Of a DNA stretch of 64,000 nucleotides, positions 31,686-42,131 are shown piece after piece. This DNA is from Sphingopyxis sp. (GTDB lineage: Bacteria > Pseudomonadota > Alphaproteobacteria > Sphingomonadales > Sphingomonadaceae). Below the pieces are notes generated by a model, which did no database searches, had not been told where the DNA came from, and worked only from the letters and a program-made list of their open reading frames with translations. A program made the position numbers and the translations under genes. The stretch lies in contig PNNB01000024.1 of NCBI GenBank assembly GCA_013823985.1, positions 62,001 to 126,000 of the forward strand, written 5' to 3'. Position 1 is the stretch's first letter. Every line of letters begins with the position of its first letter.

Positions 31686-33023
31686 ATGACCAAAGATTAT
31701 GACGTGCATATCATTGGCGGTGGGCTTGCTGGCAGCGAAGCAGCATGGCAACTCGCCCGGCGAGGCTTCAAGGTACGCCTGTCCGAGATGCGGGGTTCAG
31801 GGGATAGTACACCCGCCCATCAGACCGACGGGCTGGCCGAACTCGTCTGTTCCAACAGCTTTCGCTCCGACGACGCCGAAAGCAATGCGGTCGGCCTTCT
31901 ACATCAGGAAATGCGGTCTCTCGATTCCCTGATCATGGCAGCGGCAGAGGTCGCCAAAGTACCTGCAGGTTCCGCCTTGGCCGTGGATCGGGATTTATTC
32001 TCCGAAACTGTCACTAAAGAACTGCATAATATCGGAAATATAGACATTGTGCGTGAGCGGGTGGACGAGATTCCATCGGATGTGCCGGTCATCATTGCGA
32101 CGGGTCCGCTGACAGCTACAAATCTTGCGCATAATATCATGGCCAAAACAGGGGAAGACCGCCTTGCGTTCTTCGATGCGATTGCGCCGATCGTGTATCA
32201 TGACAGCATCAATATGGACATCGCATGGTACGCCTCCCGCTGGGACAAGGGCGAAGGTAAGGACTATATCAATTGCCCCATGGATGAAACGCAATACCGG
32301 GCCTTTCACCAAGGCTTGCTAGATTCTGAGAAAACGGAATTCAAAGAATGGGAGACAAATACGCCTTATTTCGAAGGGTGCATGCCGATTGAAGTGATGG
32401 CATCCCGGGGCTTGGACACCCTCCGCTTTGGTCCCATGAAGCCGGTTGGGCTTGATAATCCGAAGACTGGCCGCTGGATGCATGCCGTGGTGCAACTGCG
32501 TCAGGACAACAAGCAAGGCACGCTCTGGAACATGGTTGGCTTCCAGACAAAAATGAAGCACGCAGCCCAAGTTGAATTGTTCCGGACCATTCCCGGGCTG
32601 GAAAAGGCGGAATTTGCGCGGCTTGGTGGGCTGCATCGGAATACGTTCATTCGCTCACCGATATTGCTGGACCGGCAATTGCGCCTGAAATCGGCGCCAC
32701 ACATCCGTTTTGCGGGTCAGATAGCAGGTTGTGAAGGCTATGTGGAAAGCAGTGCAGTGGGCCTGATGGCCGGGATCATGACGGCCGCACAGCTGAATGG
32801 CGGCGAAATCGTGCAGCCACCGACTACCACGGCATTCGGAGCCTTACTGGGACATATCACGGGCGATGCGCATGCCGACGACTATCAGCCCATGAACGTC
32901 AACTTCGGTCTCTTCGCCCCGCTGGACGACAAGACCCATAAAAAACAACGCAAATCGGTCATGACGGCACGCGCCCGGGCAGACTTGGCCGAATGGATTA
33001 CCACCCACAAATTGGCGCTCTAG
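31686..33023 (+). CDS. trmFO: Methylenetetrahydrofolate-tRNA-(uracil-54-C5)-methyltransferase TrmFO
   Basis: 445 aa, the usual family length. The FAD-binding N-terminus is [22 protein letters not shown]. Diagnostic blocks are [43 protein letters not shown], and the C-terminal [28 protein letters not shown]. It makes ribothymidine at position 54 of tRNA with folate and FADH2 instead of SAM. A monocistronic gene between nnrD (divergent) and the DUF1285 gene, about 100 bp ahead of the latter. Confidence 0.97.
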   Translation: MTKDYDVHIIGGGLAGSEAAWQLARRGFKVRLSEMRGSGDSTPAHQTDGLAELVCSNSFRSDDAESNAVGLLHQEMRSLDSLIMAAAEVAKVPAGSALAVDRDLFSETVTKELHNIGNIDIVRERVDEIPSDVPVIIATGPLTATNLAHNIMAKTGEDRLAFFDAIAPIVYHDSINMDIAWYASRWDKGEGKDYINCPMDETQYRAFHQGLLDSEKTEFKEWETNTPYFEGCMPIEVMASRGLDTLRFGPMKPVGLDNPKTGRWMHAVVQLRQDNKQGTLWNMVGFQTKMKHAAQVELFRTIPGLEKAEFARLGGLHRNTFIRSPILLDRQLRLKSAPHIRFAGQIAGCEGYVESSAVGLMAGIMTAAQLNGGEIVQPPTTTAFGALLGHITGDAHADDYQPMNVNFGLFAPLDDKTHKKQRKSVMTARARADLAEWITTHKLAL

Positions 33024-33119
33024 AACCGCAACAGCTTGGTTCCTGTCTGCCACGAGTGCGGAGCCCCGATACATCCCCAAGACTTTGACGAACGCTCACT
33101 TTGGACCTATCGCTTCTCT

Positions 33120-33671
33120 ATGCCTTATGTCGCACCCGATCTTGCCACATTGAACATATCGGAAATTGCCGATTTGGTTTCAGCGCGTAAATTACCCCCT
33201 GTCGAACAATGGGATCCACCGCATATTGGTGAAAGCGAAATGCGTATCGCGGTGAACGGGACTTGGTATCATCAAGGTAGCGAAATCCGCAGACCGGCAA
33301 TGGTCCGTGCCTTTTCCAGCCTCTTGCGCCATGATTCCGAGGGCAAACACTGGCTGGTTACTCCCCAGCAAAAATTATCGATCGACGTGGAAGACGCGCC
33401 ATTTGTTGTCGTTGAACTGCACAGCGAGGGCGCGTTCGAACATCGACGCCTGGCATTTCGTTTGAACAGCGATGATTTGGTAATGGCAGGCCCAGACTCA
33501 GCGATAGAGTTTCGAAACGGCCTGCCCTATCTTCATGTCCGCAACGGACTTTGGGCAAAAATTGCCCGTTCCGTTTATTATGAACTTGCCGAAATAGCTC
33601 TTTCGGAAAGTTCCGAAGACCCAAAGATTTGGAGCGATGGCGTCGCCTTTGCCATAGGTGCTGCAGAATGA
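33120..33671 (+). CDS. DUF1285 family protein
   Basis: 183 aa from the ATG at 33120 (MPYVAPDLATLNISEI); the frame is open to 33036 but that extension looks unlike the family. Recognisable DUF1285 segments are MRIAVNGTWYHQGSEIRRPAMVRAFSSLLRHDSEGKHWLVTP and the acidic-aromatic FVVVELHSEG. Function unknown. It is the first gene of a DUF1285-nudix-cca chain with 4-bp overlaps, a conserved alphaproteobacterial arrangement, which hints at RNA or CoA-related housekeeping. Confidence 0.88.
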   Translation: MPYVAPDLATLNISEIADLVSARKLPPVEQWDPPHIGESEMRIAVNGTWYHQGSEIRRPAMVRAFSSLLRHDSEGKHWLVTPQQKLSIDVEDAPFVVVELHSEGAFEHRRLAFRLNSDDLVMAGPDSAIEFRNGLPYLHVRNGLWAKIARSVYYELAEIALSESSEDPKIWSDGVAFAIGAAE

Positions 33672-34240
33672 CGTGGATCGAGCGGATTAGCGCCGCATTA
33701 AACTCTGACTTGAGTTTCCCCGTTGAAGACGAGCGGGATGTGGGATTGATGGAGCATCGCGCAGCCGCGGTCTTAATACCTATCACCGATCGGCCTGAGC
33801 CGGGGGTCATATTGACGCAACGACCGGATTGGTTGCGCAGTCACGCGGGGCAAGTCGCTTTTCCGGGTGGGAAAATAGATGAGGACGATACAGGCGCTAT
33901 TTCGGCAGCCTTGCGGGAAGCGCATGAGGAACTGTCGATCCAGCCCGCCGACGTCACGATATTGGGTGTGGCCGACACGTATTATTCGGGTAGCGGCTAT
34001 CGCATCGAACCCGTGATCGGCGTTATTCCACCCGACCTTCCGCTCATTCCCAATCCTGACGAGGTAGAAGACTGGTTTGAAGTGCCGTTATCCTTCTTGC
34101 TTGACCCCGCAAATGCTGTGAAAAAGAGTGCGGAATGGAATGGTCGGCAAAGAACCTATTACGATATGCAATGGGGTGAACGGAGAATTTGGGGCGTCAC
34201 GGCCGGTATAGTTGCAAATTTGGCTCGCAGGCTGGCATGA
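33668..34240 (+). CDS. NUDIX hydrolase, CoA pyrophosphatase type
   Basis: 190 aa. The ATG at 33668 overlaps the upstream stop (ATGA). The CoAse subfamily signature LRSHAGQVAFPGGKIDEDD precedes the nudix helix ALREAHEELSI (REAxEE metal ligands). DTYYSGSGYRIEPVIGVI and WFEVPLSFLLD are also NudL-like. It likely cleaves CoA and its oxidised derivatives to 4'-phosphopantetheine and 3',5'-ADP. Coupled by ATGA to the CCA-adding enzyme downstream. Confidence 0.9.
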   Translation: MTWIERISAALNSDLSFPVEDERDVGLMEHRAAAVLIPITDRPEPGVILTQRPDWLRSHAGQVAFPGGKIDEDDTGAISAALREAHEELSIQPADVTILGVADTYYSGSGYRIEPVIGVIPPDLPLIPNPDEVEDWFEVPLSFLLDPANAVKKSAEWNGRQRTYYDMQWGERRIWGVTAGIVANLARRLA

Positions 34241-35463
34241 GCGAAAATATCCTTTATTCAGAATGGTTTAACGTAGCAGGCCTGCGCAGTGTCATCAATG
34301 CGCTTTCGGATGCAGACGGCGGACCACGCATTGTAGGCGGAGCAGTTCGCGATAGTTTGCTCGGCCTCTCCGTATCCGACGTGGATTTGGCTACCAAGTT
34401 GGTCCCAACCGAAGTTATACGCCGACTTGAAGGGGCAGGCATCAAATCTGTCCCGACCGGAATTGAGCACGGAACAGTCACTGCCGTTTCCGATGGCAAA
34501 AATTATGAAATTACAACCCTGCGAAGGGATGTCGCTACAGACGGTCGGCGCGCAGTTGTCGCTTTTTCATCCGACTGGAAAGATGATGCGGCACGGCGTG
34601 ATTTCACGATCAACGCGCTGTACGCCGACGCTCATAGTGGAGAGGTTTACGATTATTTTTCAGGTCTGCCCGACCTTGAACAGGGAATTGTCCGGTTCAT
34701 CGGGGATGCGGACCAGCGTATTGCAGAGGACTATCTGCGCATCCTTCGTTATTTCCGTTTTTTCGCGCGTTTTGGAAAGGGGGATGCAGATCCCGACGCT
34801 ATCGCCGCATGCGCCAAAGGCGTGCATGGACTAACCGCGCTTTCTAGAGAACGCATAGCGCAAGAATTAACCCGGTTGATCAGTCTGGCGAACCCCACAT
34901 TATCCATGAAACTGATGGTAGACCATCAGATTTTTGCACCCTTTTTACCTGAATTGGACGCGTCGGCAGCGGAAAGGATGGCGTCTATTGTCGATCGCGA
35001 AGTCGCGCATAGCCTTCCGGTATCGCTCCCCGCCCGCCTGTTGACGTTATTGCCGCGCGAAGCGGCCGTTGTTGATCGAGTTTCTGCGAGACTGAAGATG
35101 TCAAATCGATTGAGAGAGCAACTCGCGCATCGTGTGACCGGAGAATTGCCGTCGGAAGTTAATATCCGCGAAATTGCGTACCGCAAAGGCATCGGTTGCG
35201 CGACGGATGCGGCCACACTTTACGCAAACTCGATTGAATTCGAATTATGCTTGGCGCGTTTGGTGAACTGGGATGTCCCCACATTCGGGATCAGAGGCGG
35301 CGATGTAATTGCGATGGGCGTTCCAGCCGGCCCCATGGTTGCCAAAACTCTGCAGGCTATTGAACAAGCTTGGATTAGCGACGATTTTCCAGCGATCGAC
35401 AACTTTCTGTCGAAATCACGTCAAATTGTAGGGGCGCTTTTATCCGCAACCAAGAAAGCATAA
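34237..35463 (+). CDS. CCA tRNA nucleotidyltransferase / poly(A) polymerase family
   Basis: 408 aa from the ATG at 34237 overlapping the nudix stop. The class II head domain has GGPRIVGGAVRDSLLGLSVSDVDLATKL, with the GG and DxD (DVD) catalytic motifs, then RRDFTINALYAD (motif B-like) and the RIAEDYLRILRYFRFFARFG (motif D/E) region. It repairs or adds CCA ends. Both tRNA genes in this window already encode CCA, so its role is repair for those. The 3' end overlaps the convergent EAL gene by 43 bp. Confidence 0.93.
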   Translation: MSENILYSEWFNVAGLRSVINALSDADGGPRIVGGAVRDSLLGLSVSDVDLATKLVPTEVIRRLEGAGIKSVPTGIEHGTVTAVSDGKNYEITTLRRDVATDGRRAVVAFSSDWKDDAARRDFTINALYADAHSGEVYDYFSGLPDLEQGIVRFIGDADQRIAEDYLRILRYFRFFARFGKGDADPDAIAACAKGVHGLTALSRERIAQELTRLISLANPTLSMKLMVDHQIFAPFLPELDASAAERMASIVDREVAHSLPVSLPARLLTLLPREAAVVDRVSARLKMSNRLREQLAHRVTGELPSEVNIREIAYRKGIGCATDAATLYANSIEFELCLARLVNWDVPTFGIRGGDVIAMGVPAGPMVAKTLQAIEQAWISDDFPAIDNFLSKSRQIVGALLSATKKA

Positions 35464-37199
35464 GCGGCATCGCCGGTCATCGGCCGTGCGAAGTAATAGC
35501 CCTGCCCAACCGAACATCCCAACCGGCGCAAAACTTCGGAAATTTCGCTGCTCTCAATGCCTTCTGCCGTCGTCTTCATGCCTAAAGCCCTGGCGAGCGA
35601 CAGCACAGTCCGTACGATTGCCCGTTTGTCCTTGTTGACCATCATTTCCGATACGAAGCTACGATCGATCTTGAGAACGTCGATCGGCAACTGCTGGAGA
35701 TACGCAAGGTTTGAATAGCCGGTACCAAAATCATCCATCGCCAAATTTGTGTCCAGCGATTTGAGGCTATTAAGTAAGCGCTTCGCGCCTTCCGGATCGT
35801 TGATAAACGCGCTTTCCGTCAACTCCAAAGTCATCCGGTTGCCCGCAATGTTAGCGCCACGAAGCGCCGAAGAAACCGCTTCTACCACGTCATCGCGTTG
35901 AATTTGCACCGCCGACATGTTGACCGAAATACGGAAGTCCTGCTCCCCTGAAAGACGCCCGTCCCATAGCGCTATCGTTTTGGCCGCTTCTTCCAGCGCC
36001 CACCGCCCAAGCGGGACAATCAAACCGCTTTCTTCGGCAACTGGAATGAAATCGACCGGCGAAATTGCGCCGAGATCAGCATGTTGCCAGCGCGCCAATG
36101 CCTCGAATCCACTCAACAGTCCGGTATCGAGATCAACCAGCGGTTGATAATGCAGTTCGAGCTCACCCATTTGCAACGCCCGACGCAGGTCGGTTTCCAT
36201 GCTGAAACGACGGCGTGCGGTGTCAACTGTGCCTGGGGTATAGAGTTCAAATGATTTCGTGAACTTCGCCTTTTTGAGAGCGATCTGGGCATGGCGCAGC
36301 GTGTCCATCGGATCGTCACTGCCTACCCGACCGATCGCAGCGGCGGCAGCACAGTCTACCTGAATTTCCAGACTGGAAAGCTGGCACGGTTTCAGGAATG
36401 CGTCGGTCAAACGCTGGGCGATGTGTCGGACATTCGTCGTTTCGTCGTCCAGTTGAACGAAAAGGGCGAACTCATTTCCGCCGAGGCGGCAGAGGATTTC
36501 GTTTGAACGAATGCGGGAGTTAAGACGGCGGGCGACGGTGATAATCAGCTCGTCACCGACCATGGCGCCGGCGGATTCATTAATGCGGCTGAACCTTGCG
36601 AGGTCGATCAGGATGATGGCGTAACCCTTTGCAGAGCCGCTTTCAACCAAAGATTCCAGCCGGTTTTCGATCTCTTCTTCAAATCCGGTGCGGTTGCAGA
36701 AGCCGGTCAGGCTATCACTCAGCATTTCGCGCCTCAGATTGAGGCGGCTGGTCGCCTCTGCCGTCCGGTCGACCATCGACAGCAGTATCATGCTCCCGTC
36801 GATACCAAAGCGGGCGATGCTGATTTCGAGCTCACGCTTGTTTACCGGGTCCGGCGATTGCCAGCATTCGAAATGGGTTTCGCGGCCTTCGTCCACCATC
36901 GTGAAAGCGCGGTCGGCGAGAGTGCCCAAGTCTAGGCCTGCTTCACGTTCAAAACCCAAGGCCAGGTCATCGAACTTGGGATTGCTCAGAACATATTCGA
37001 CCCGGTCCGCCTGAAGCCGGAAAATGGCCCCTGCGATGGGCAGTGAGGCCAGCCAGCCATATTCAAGCCGGGGATCGACCGGATTCACCAAGGCGACCTT
37101 TGGCAGCTTTGTGCTGAAAGGGGTTAACTCGGCAATATCGCGGCGGATAATATGCTTCATTCCAACAGGCCATAAGGGCCAGTTGTAAAAAATAGTCAT
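35421..37199 (-). CDS. Degenerate-GGDEF / EAL c-di-GMP protein
   Basis: 592 aa, soluble. A PAS-like region lies at about 40-150. The GGDEF domain (about 155-325) is degenerate: the signature reads RLGGNEF (240-244), replacing the catalytic acid with Asn, and the metal loop is IDLARF. The EAL domain (about 335-585) keeps FEALARW (EAL 366-368), LELTESAF, MDDFGTGYSNL and LKIDRSFV. It is therefore predicted to be a c-di-GMP phosphodiesterase with a regulatory GGDEF domain. The start at 37199 or the ATG at 37160 (MKHIIRRDI) cannot be separated by Shine-Dalgarno strength. Confidence 0.88.
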   Translation of the reverse strand: MTIFYNWPLWPVGMKHIIRRDIAELTPFSTKLPKVALVNPVDPRLEYGWLASLPIAGAIFRLQADRVEYVLSNPKFDDLALGFEREAGLDLGTLADRAFTMVDEGRETHFECWQSPDPVNKRELEISIARFGIDGSMILLSMVDRTAEATSRLNLRREMLSDSLTGFCNRTGFEEEIENRLESLVESGSAKGYAIILIDLARFSRINESAGAMVGDELIITVARRLNSRIRSNEILCRLGGNEFALFVQLDDETTNVRHIAQRLTDAFLKPCQLSSLEIQVDCAAAAAIGRVGSDDPMDTLRHAQIALKKAKFTKSFELYTPGTVDTARRRFSMETDLRRALQMGELELHYQPLVDLDTGLLSGFEALARWQHADLGAISPVDFIPVAEESGLIVPLGRWALEEAAKTIALWDGRLSGEQDFRISVNMSAVQIQRDDVVEAVSSALRGANIAGNRMTLELTESAFINDPEGAKRLLNSLKSLDTNLAMDDFGTGYSNLAYLQQLPIDVLKIDRSFVSEMMVNKDKRAIVRTVLSLARALGMKTTAEGIESSEISEVLRRLGCSVGQGYYFARPMTGDAAYAFLVADKSAPTI

Positions 37200-37243
37200 C
37201 TAAGTTGTGGTGGATATTTGGTTAACTTCCGGTCTGTCTAAAG

Positions 37244-39568
37244 TTAGTCAAACCGGTTATTCCGCGGAAATCCTTGGGGTGGAAGCCTTCCTGCGGCCCC
37301 GCGCGCCACGCGCCAAAGCGACATGTCGTTCTCGGTCCGCGTGCGCCCGCTGTCGCCGCCCATTGCCCAACTCAAACCTTCGCTCAAAAGGAAGCACATG
37401 GCATCTGCAAGACCGCCATCCTTATAGCGCTGCAGCGTCACACCCTGCCCCTTGGACATTTCCGGTACCTCGCTCAACGGGAAGACAACCAGCTTGCGGT
37501 TATCGCCAACGACGGCGAGATATTGGTCCTTCAACAAGGCCTCATCCGTGGTTTCTGGCGGTGCCGGACGCACGACCTTTAACCGCGCACCGGGCTTCAG
37601 CGTTACGACGCCGCGCCCCTTGCGCGTTTCGGCAATCACATCCGCCATCTTCGCAATGAAACCCTTGCCCGTGGAGGCCGCCAACAGCATCCGTCCATTG
37701 GCGGTGGCGGGAAAGACGGACACAATGTCATTACCGGCTTCGATATCGACCATCGACCCGACCGGTTCGCCAAAGCCACGCGCACCGGGCAACTTATCCG
37801 CACCCAAGGTGTAGAAACGGCCATTTGCCGTGGCGATCAGGATCTTGTCTGTCGTCTGCGTGTGGAAGGCGAAGGCAAGGCTATCGCCTTCCTTGAACTT
37901 ATAGTCTGCCTTTGCCGACAGGTCGGCATGGCCTTTCATGGCCTTGATCCAGCCTCGTTTGGACATGATGACGGTCACCGGTTCACGCTCGACAAAGGCT
38001 TCCAGAGAGATTTCCCGCGCCTGCCCGGCTTCTTCGAGTGACGTGCGACGTCGGCCCAATTCGGTATCCTCGGCATAGCTTTTGCGTAATGCGGCCAAAT
38101 CCTTCTTCAGTCTGGTCTTCTGCCTTGCAGGGCTTTCGATCAGCTTCACAAGATCTTCGCGCTCGGCCCGCAACTCCTCCAGTTCGCGGCGAAGTTCCAT
38201 TTCCTCAAGCCGGCGAAGCGACCGAAGCCGCATGTTCAAAATCGCTTCCGCCTGCCGGTCGTTGAGCTGGAATTCCTCCATCATCACGGGTTTGGGTTCA
38301 TCCTCAGTGCGGATAATCTCGATTATGCGGTCGAGGTTGAGGAAGGCGATGATATAGCCTTCGAGCAGCTCCAGCCGCGCGTCGATCTTGTCGAGCCGGT
38401 GCTGCGACCGGCGCACCAATACTTCCAGCTGGTGGTGCAGCCAGTGCCGCAACACTTCCCCAATGCCCATGACGCGGGGCGTGCGCTCGGCATCCAACAC
38501 GTTGAGATTGAGCGAAAAACGGGTTTCCAAATCCGTCAGGCGGAACAATGCATTTTTGAGGTCATCGGGATCGACATTGCGGCTTTTGGGTACAAGCACG
38601 ATACGGATGAGTTCGTCACTTTCGTCCCGAATGTCTTCCAATATCGGCAGCTTTTTATCGGCAATCAGTTGGGCGATCTGTTCGATCAACTTGCCCTTTT
38701 GCACCTGATACGGAATTTCCGAGACAACAAGCTGCCATGTGCCACCCGATTGCTTTTCAACGCCTGTTTGTTCCCAATTCCCGGCCTCGTCACGCCCGGT
38801 CGAAAAGCGCGCCCGGACCCGCATCGCGCCGCGACCGCTGGCATAGGCGGCGCTGATAACGTCCTTGCTATCCACCAACAGGCCGCCTGTTGCAAAATCG
38901 GGCCCCTGAACAATGCCCATGATTTGCTCATGCGAGGCGGAAGGCTCGTCAATCAGCAGCGTCGCCGCATCGATGATTTCCGCGACATTGTGGGACGGTA
39001 TGCTGGTCGCCATACCCACAGCAATCCCGCTCGCCCCGTTGGCGAGCAGGTTGGGGAAAAGCCCCGGCATCACCTCGGGCTCTTCATCTTCGCCATTATA
39101 GGTGGGCCGGAAATCGGCGGCGTTTTCGTCCAGACCATTCATCAACTCGATGGCGGTCTTGGTCAGGCGGGCCTCGGTATACCGGTAAGCTGCCGCATTA
39201 TCACCATCGATATTGCCAAAATTCCCCTGCCCGTCGACCAGCGGGTACCGAAGCGAAAATGTCTGCGCGAGGCGCACCATCGCGTCATATACCGACTGGT
39301 CGCCATGGGGGTGATATTTACCGATAACATCGCCAACAACGCGCGCGCACTTTTTATAGCCCTGCGACGGATCAAGTTTCAGAAGTCGCATCGCCCATAA
39401 CAAACGGCGGTGCACCGGTTTCAGGCCATCGCGCAAATCCGGAAGGGACCGCGCGGTGATCGTCGACATCGCGTAAATCAAGTAGCGTTCCGACAAGGCC
39501 GCATCAAAGGGCGCATCAACGATGGCGTCGAACGGGTCTTCGGGCAATGTATCAACTGTATCGGACAT
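37244..39568 (-). CDS. parC: DNA topoisomerase IV subunit A
   Basis: 774 aa. N-terminal catalytic domain [38 protein letters not shown]. The quinolone region reads [12 protein letters not shown], so the E. coli Ser80 position is Gln91 and Glu84 is Asp95. The catalytic Tyr130 is in YRYTEARL. The C-terminal domain has ParC-like blades ([32 protein letters not shown]) and no GyrA box, which distinguishes it from gyrA. It decatenates daughter chromosomes with ParE, encoded elsewhere. Confidence 0.95.
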   Translation of the reverse strand: MSDTVDTLPEDPFDAIVDAPFDAALSERYLIYAMSTITARSLPDLRDGLKPVHRRLLWAMRLLKLDPSQGYKKCARVVGDVIGKYHPHGDQSVYDAMVRLAQTFSLRYPLVDGQGNFGNIDGDNAAAYRYTEARLTKTAIELMNGLDENAADFRPTYNGEDEEPEVMPGLFPNLLANGASGIAVGMATSIPSHNVAEIIDAATLLIDEPSASHEQIMGIVQGPDFATGGLLVDSKDVISAAYASGRGAMRVRARFSTGRDEAGNWEQTGVEKQSGGTWQLVVSEIPYQVQKGKLIEQIAQLIADKKLPILEDIRDESDELIRIVLVPKSRNVDPDDLKNALFRLTDLETRFSLNLNVLDAERTPRVMGIGEVLRHWLHHQLEVLVRRSQHRLDKIDARLELLEGYIIAFLNLDRIIEIIRTEDEPKPVMMEEFQLNDRQAEAILNMRLRSLRRLEEMELRRELEELRAEREDLVKLIESPARQKTRLKKDLAALRKSYAEDTELGRRRTSLEEAGQAREISLEAFVEREPVTVIMSKRGWIKAMKGHADLSAKADYKFKEGDSLAFAFHTQTTDKILIATANGRFYTLGADKLPGARGFGEPVGSMVDIEAGNDIVSVFPATANGRMLLAASTGKGFIAKMADVIAETRKGRGVVTLKPGARLKVVRPAPPETTDEALLKDQYLAVVGDNRKLVVFPLSEVPEMSKGQGVTLQRYKDGGLADAMCFLLSEGLSWAMGGDSGRTRTENDMSLWRVARGAAGRLPPQGFPRNNRFD

Positions 39569-39694
39569 TGCAGCCCCGATAGCGGCGGTTACGCACGGCG
39601 CAAAGTGGCGAATTCAGCAATCCACAGATTTGTTATCAAACGCCCGCTCTGCTAACGGGGCCGCGACTCTGACATTCTGCTGAAAGCTGCGCCC

Positions 39695-41005
39695 ATGATC
39701 CCTCGCTATTCCCGCCCCGCCATGACCAAAATCTGGGAGCCGGAGAACCGGTTCCGCATCTGGTTCGAAATTGAAGCGCATGCGACGGATGCTTTGGCTG
39801 ATCTGGGCGTCGTCCCAAAATCCGCTGCCGAAGCGCTTTGGGCGTGGTGGGCGACGAACCCGGCCATCGACGTTGCGGCAATCGACGCCATCGAAGCGGT
39901 CACCAAACATGATGTGATCGCGTTCCTGACATGGGTGGCCGAACAGGTCGGCGACGAAGCACGCTTCATGCATCAGGGGATGACATCATCCGACGTACTG
40001 GACACCTGCCTTGCCGTACAGCTGACGCAGGCGACTGACCTTCTTCTGGCCGACATGGACGCCTTGCTTGCGACCATAAAGACCCGTGCGATGGAACATA
40101 AGTTCACCCCCACAATTGGCCGTAGCCATGGCATCCACGCCGAACCGGTGACTTTCGGGCTGAAACTGGCGCAAGCCTATGCGGAATTTGCGCGCGGACG
40201 CGAGCGCCTGGTTGCCGCGCGGGCCGAAATTGCGACATGCGCAATTTCCGGAGCGGTCGGCACTTTTGCGAATATCGATCCCAAGGTGGAAGCGCATGTG
40301 GCCGCGAAACTGGGCCTTTCGGTTGAACCTGTTTCAACACAGGTCATCCCGCGCGATCGCCATGCGATGTTTTTCGCAATATTGGGCGTTATCGCATCGT
40401 CCATCGAACGGCTCGCCATCGAAATCCGCCATCTGCAACGCACCGAAGTTTTGGAGGCAGAGGAATATTTCTCGCCGGGACAAAAGGGCAGTTCGGCCAT
40501 GCCGCACAAGCGCAACCCGATCCTGACCGAAAATCTGACGGGTCTAGCCCGTATGGTGCGAAGTGCGGTTACCCCCGCCATGGAAAATGTCGCGCTGTGG
40601 CATGAACGGGATATTTCGCACTCCTCGGTGGAGCGCTATATTGGCCCTGACGCGACCATCACACTCGACTTTGCCCTCAGCCGTTTAACTGGGGTCGTCG
40701 AAAAGCTGCTGGTTTATCCCGTCCGGATGCAGAAGAATCTCGACCGGATGGGCGGCCTTGTCCATTCCCAGCGTGTTCTGCTCGCGCTCACGCAGGCCGG
40801 AATCAGCCGTGAGGACAGTTATGCCATAGTGCAACGCAACGCGATGAAGGTCTGGGAATCCGACGGCGCCCTGTCGCTTTTGGAACTGCTCAAGGCCGAT
40901 GCCGATGTGGCGGCAAAGATGAGTGCGGCCGAGATCGAAGACCGGTTTAACCTCGATTACCACTTCAAACATGTCGATACGATTTTTGACCGGGTGTTTG
41001 GGTAG
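39695..41005 (+). CDS. purB: Adenylosuccinate lyase
   Basis: 436 aa, the compact bacterial form. The N-terminus MIPRYSRPAMTKIWEPENRFRIW is typical. Family motifs are HDVIAFLTW, FMHQGMTSSDVLDTCL, TIGRSHGIHAEPVTFGLK (catalytic His) and the fumarase-superfamily signature GSSAMPHKRNP. It acts twice in purine synthesis, on SAICAR and adenylosuccinate, releasing fumarate. Divergent from parC with a 126 bp gap. Followed by lapA after 149 bp. Confidence 0.96.
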   Translation: MIPRYSRPAMTKIWEPENRFRIWFEIEAHATDALADLGVVPKSAAEALWAWWATNPAIDVAAIDAIEAVTKHDVIAFLTWVAEQVGDEARFMHQGMTSSDVLDTCLAVQLTQATDLLLADMDALLATIKTRAMEHKFTPTIGRSHGIHAEPVTFGLKLAQAYAEFARGRERLVAARAEIATCAISGAVGTFANIDPKVEAHVAAKLGLSVEPVSTQVIPRDRHAMFFAILGVIASSIERLAIEIRHLQRTEVLEAEEYFSPGQKGSSAMPHKRNPILTENLTGLARMVRSAVTPAMENVALWHERDISHSSVERYIGPDATITLDFALSRLTGVVEKLLVYPVRMQKNLDRMGGLVHSQRVLLALTQAGISREDSYAIVQRNAMKVWESDGALSLLELLKADADVAAKMSAAEIEDRFNLDYHFKHVDTIFDRVFG

Positions 41006-41154
41006 GTTATTTACGTCGAATTGGGGCGTTCACGTTAGGCAATGGCATGGGTGACGGTTTGGGAACTTTGAAGGGGCAGGAGCAATTATAAATTCTTCCC
41101 CCTACCCAAGGCGTCAAACATTCCATAAGATAAGATAAAAGGAGCAGTCCCCCC

Positions 41155-41460
41155 ATGCGATTTCTGAAAACACTTATCTGGGTGACCGTCATTGTCGGCC
41201 TGATCGTGTTTGCGACCAACAATTGGGTGCCTGTTTCGATCAGCCTTTGGGGTGGCATGCGGCTCGACACCAAATTGCCCGCATTGGTTATCGCAGCGTT
41301 CATGCTGGGCTTCTTTCCTCTATACTTCATCCACCGCACCCTGTTGTGGCGCATGAAGCGGCGTATTTTGACGTTGGAAGGTAATCAGCGAACGACCGCT
41401 TTCCCGCCTCCACCGCCCGCCACGCCAAGGCCAAGCTACGTTCCGGGGGATGCTGCATGA
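41155..41460 (+). CDS. LapA-domain (DUF1049) small membrane protein
   Basis: 101 aa. Two hydrophobic helices, LIWVTVIVGLIVFATNN and LVIAAFMLGFFPLYFIH, with the conserved NN between them as in LapA-domain proteins. A basic cytoplasmic stretch (RMKRRILTLEGNQR) and a Pro-rich tail follow. E. coli LapA works with LapB in lipopolysaccharide assembly control. No lapB is next to it here. The ATGA overlap with pyrF puts it first in the pyrF-trp run. Confidence 0.85.
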   Translation: MRFLKTLIWVTVIVGLIVFATNNWVPVSISLWGGMRLDTKLPALVIAAFMLGFFPLYFIHRTLLWRMKRRILTLEGNQRTTAFPPPPPATPRPSYVPGDAA

Positions 41461-42131
41461 CAAACCCTCTCTATGTCGCCATCGACACGCCCTATCTTGA
41501 AGACGCGCTGGAATTGACCAAGCGGATCAAGCATCATGTCGGCGGTGTCAAACTAGGCCTCGAATTCTTTTGCGCCAATGGCCATCATGGTGTGCACGAG
41601 GTCCAGAAGCTGGGCTTACCGATCTTTCTCGATCTGAAATTGCACGACATTCCCAACACGGTCGCAAAAGCTATGCAGGCCATCAACACGCTTGAGCCTG
41701 CCATTGTGACCATCCATGCCGCCGGCGGCCTCGCGATGATGGAGGATGCCAAAGCGGCCGCAGGCGCCCATACCAAAGTTGTCGCCGTAACGGTGTTGAC
41801 CAGCCTCGACGATCATGACTTGAGCCGTGTCGGCGTGCCCGACAGCCCCGACGCACAGGTCGCGCGCCTCGCCGCCTTGGCTCAGGAGGCTGGTCTCGAC
41901 GGCATTGTATGCTCCGGCCATGAAGTGAAAGCGGTCAAAAAACTTTGGAAAGACGGCTTTTTCGTAGTTCCCGGACTTCGCCCGGAAGGTGGCCAAAGCG
42001 GCGACCAGAAGCGCACCGTCACCCCGCGACAAGCACGCGACGATGGCGCAAGCGTTTTGGTTGTGGGGCGGCCGATAACCAAGGCCGAAAATCCGGATGA
42101 AGCAGCGCGGGCTATTGTCGGGACGCTTTAA
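41457..42131 (+). CDS. pyrF: Orotidine 5'-phosphate decarboxylase
   Basis: 224 aa TIM barrel converting OMP to UMP. The catalytic signature FLDLKLHDIPNTVAKAM holds the Asp-Lys-Asp tetrad residues. VPGLRPEGGQSGDQKRTVTP is the phosphate loop, and VVGRPITKAENPDEAARAI the C-terminal phosphate site. It overlaps lapA by 4 bp and the VOC gene by 1 bp (TAATG). Confidence 0.96.
   Translation: MTNPLYVAIDTPYLEDALELTKRIKHHVGGVKLGLEFFCANGHHGVHEVQKLGLPIFLDLKLHDIPNTVAKAMQAINTLEPAIVTIHAAGGLAMMEDAKAAAGAHTKVVAVTVLTSLDDHDLSRVGVPDSPDAQVARLAALAQEAGLDGIVCSGHEVKAVKKLWKDGFFVVPGLRPEGGQSGDQKRTVTPRQARDDGASVLVVGRPITKAENPDEAARAIVGTL

Noticed and set aside
38399..39400. 333-codon plus-strand frame antisense to parC
   Set aside because: High-GC codon-mirror artefact. 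The parC reading frame is unambiguous.
41059..41092. -35/-10 promoter for lapA-pyrF
   Set aside because: TTGAAG and TATAAA are present but only 13 bp apart, too close for a standard sigma-70 promoter.
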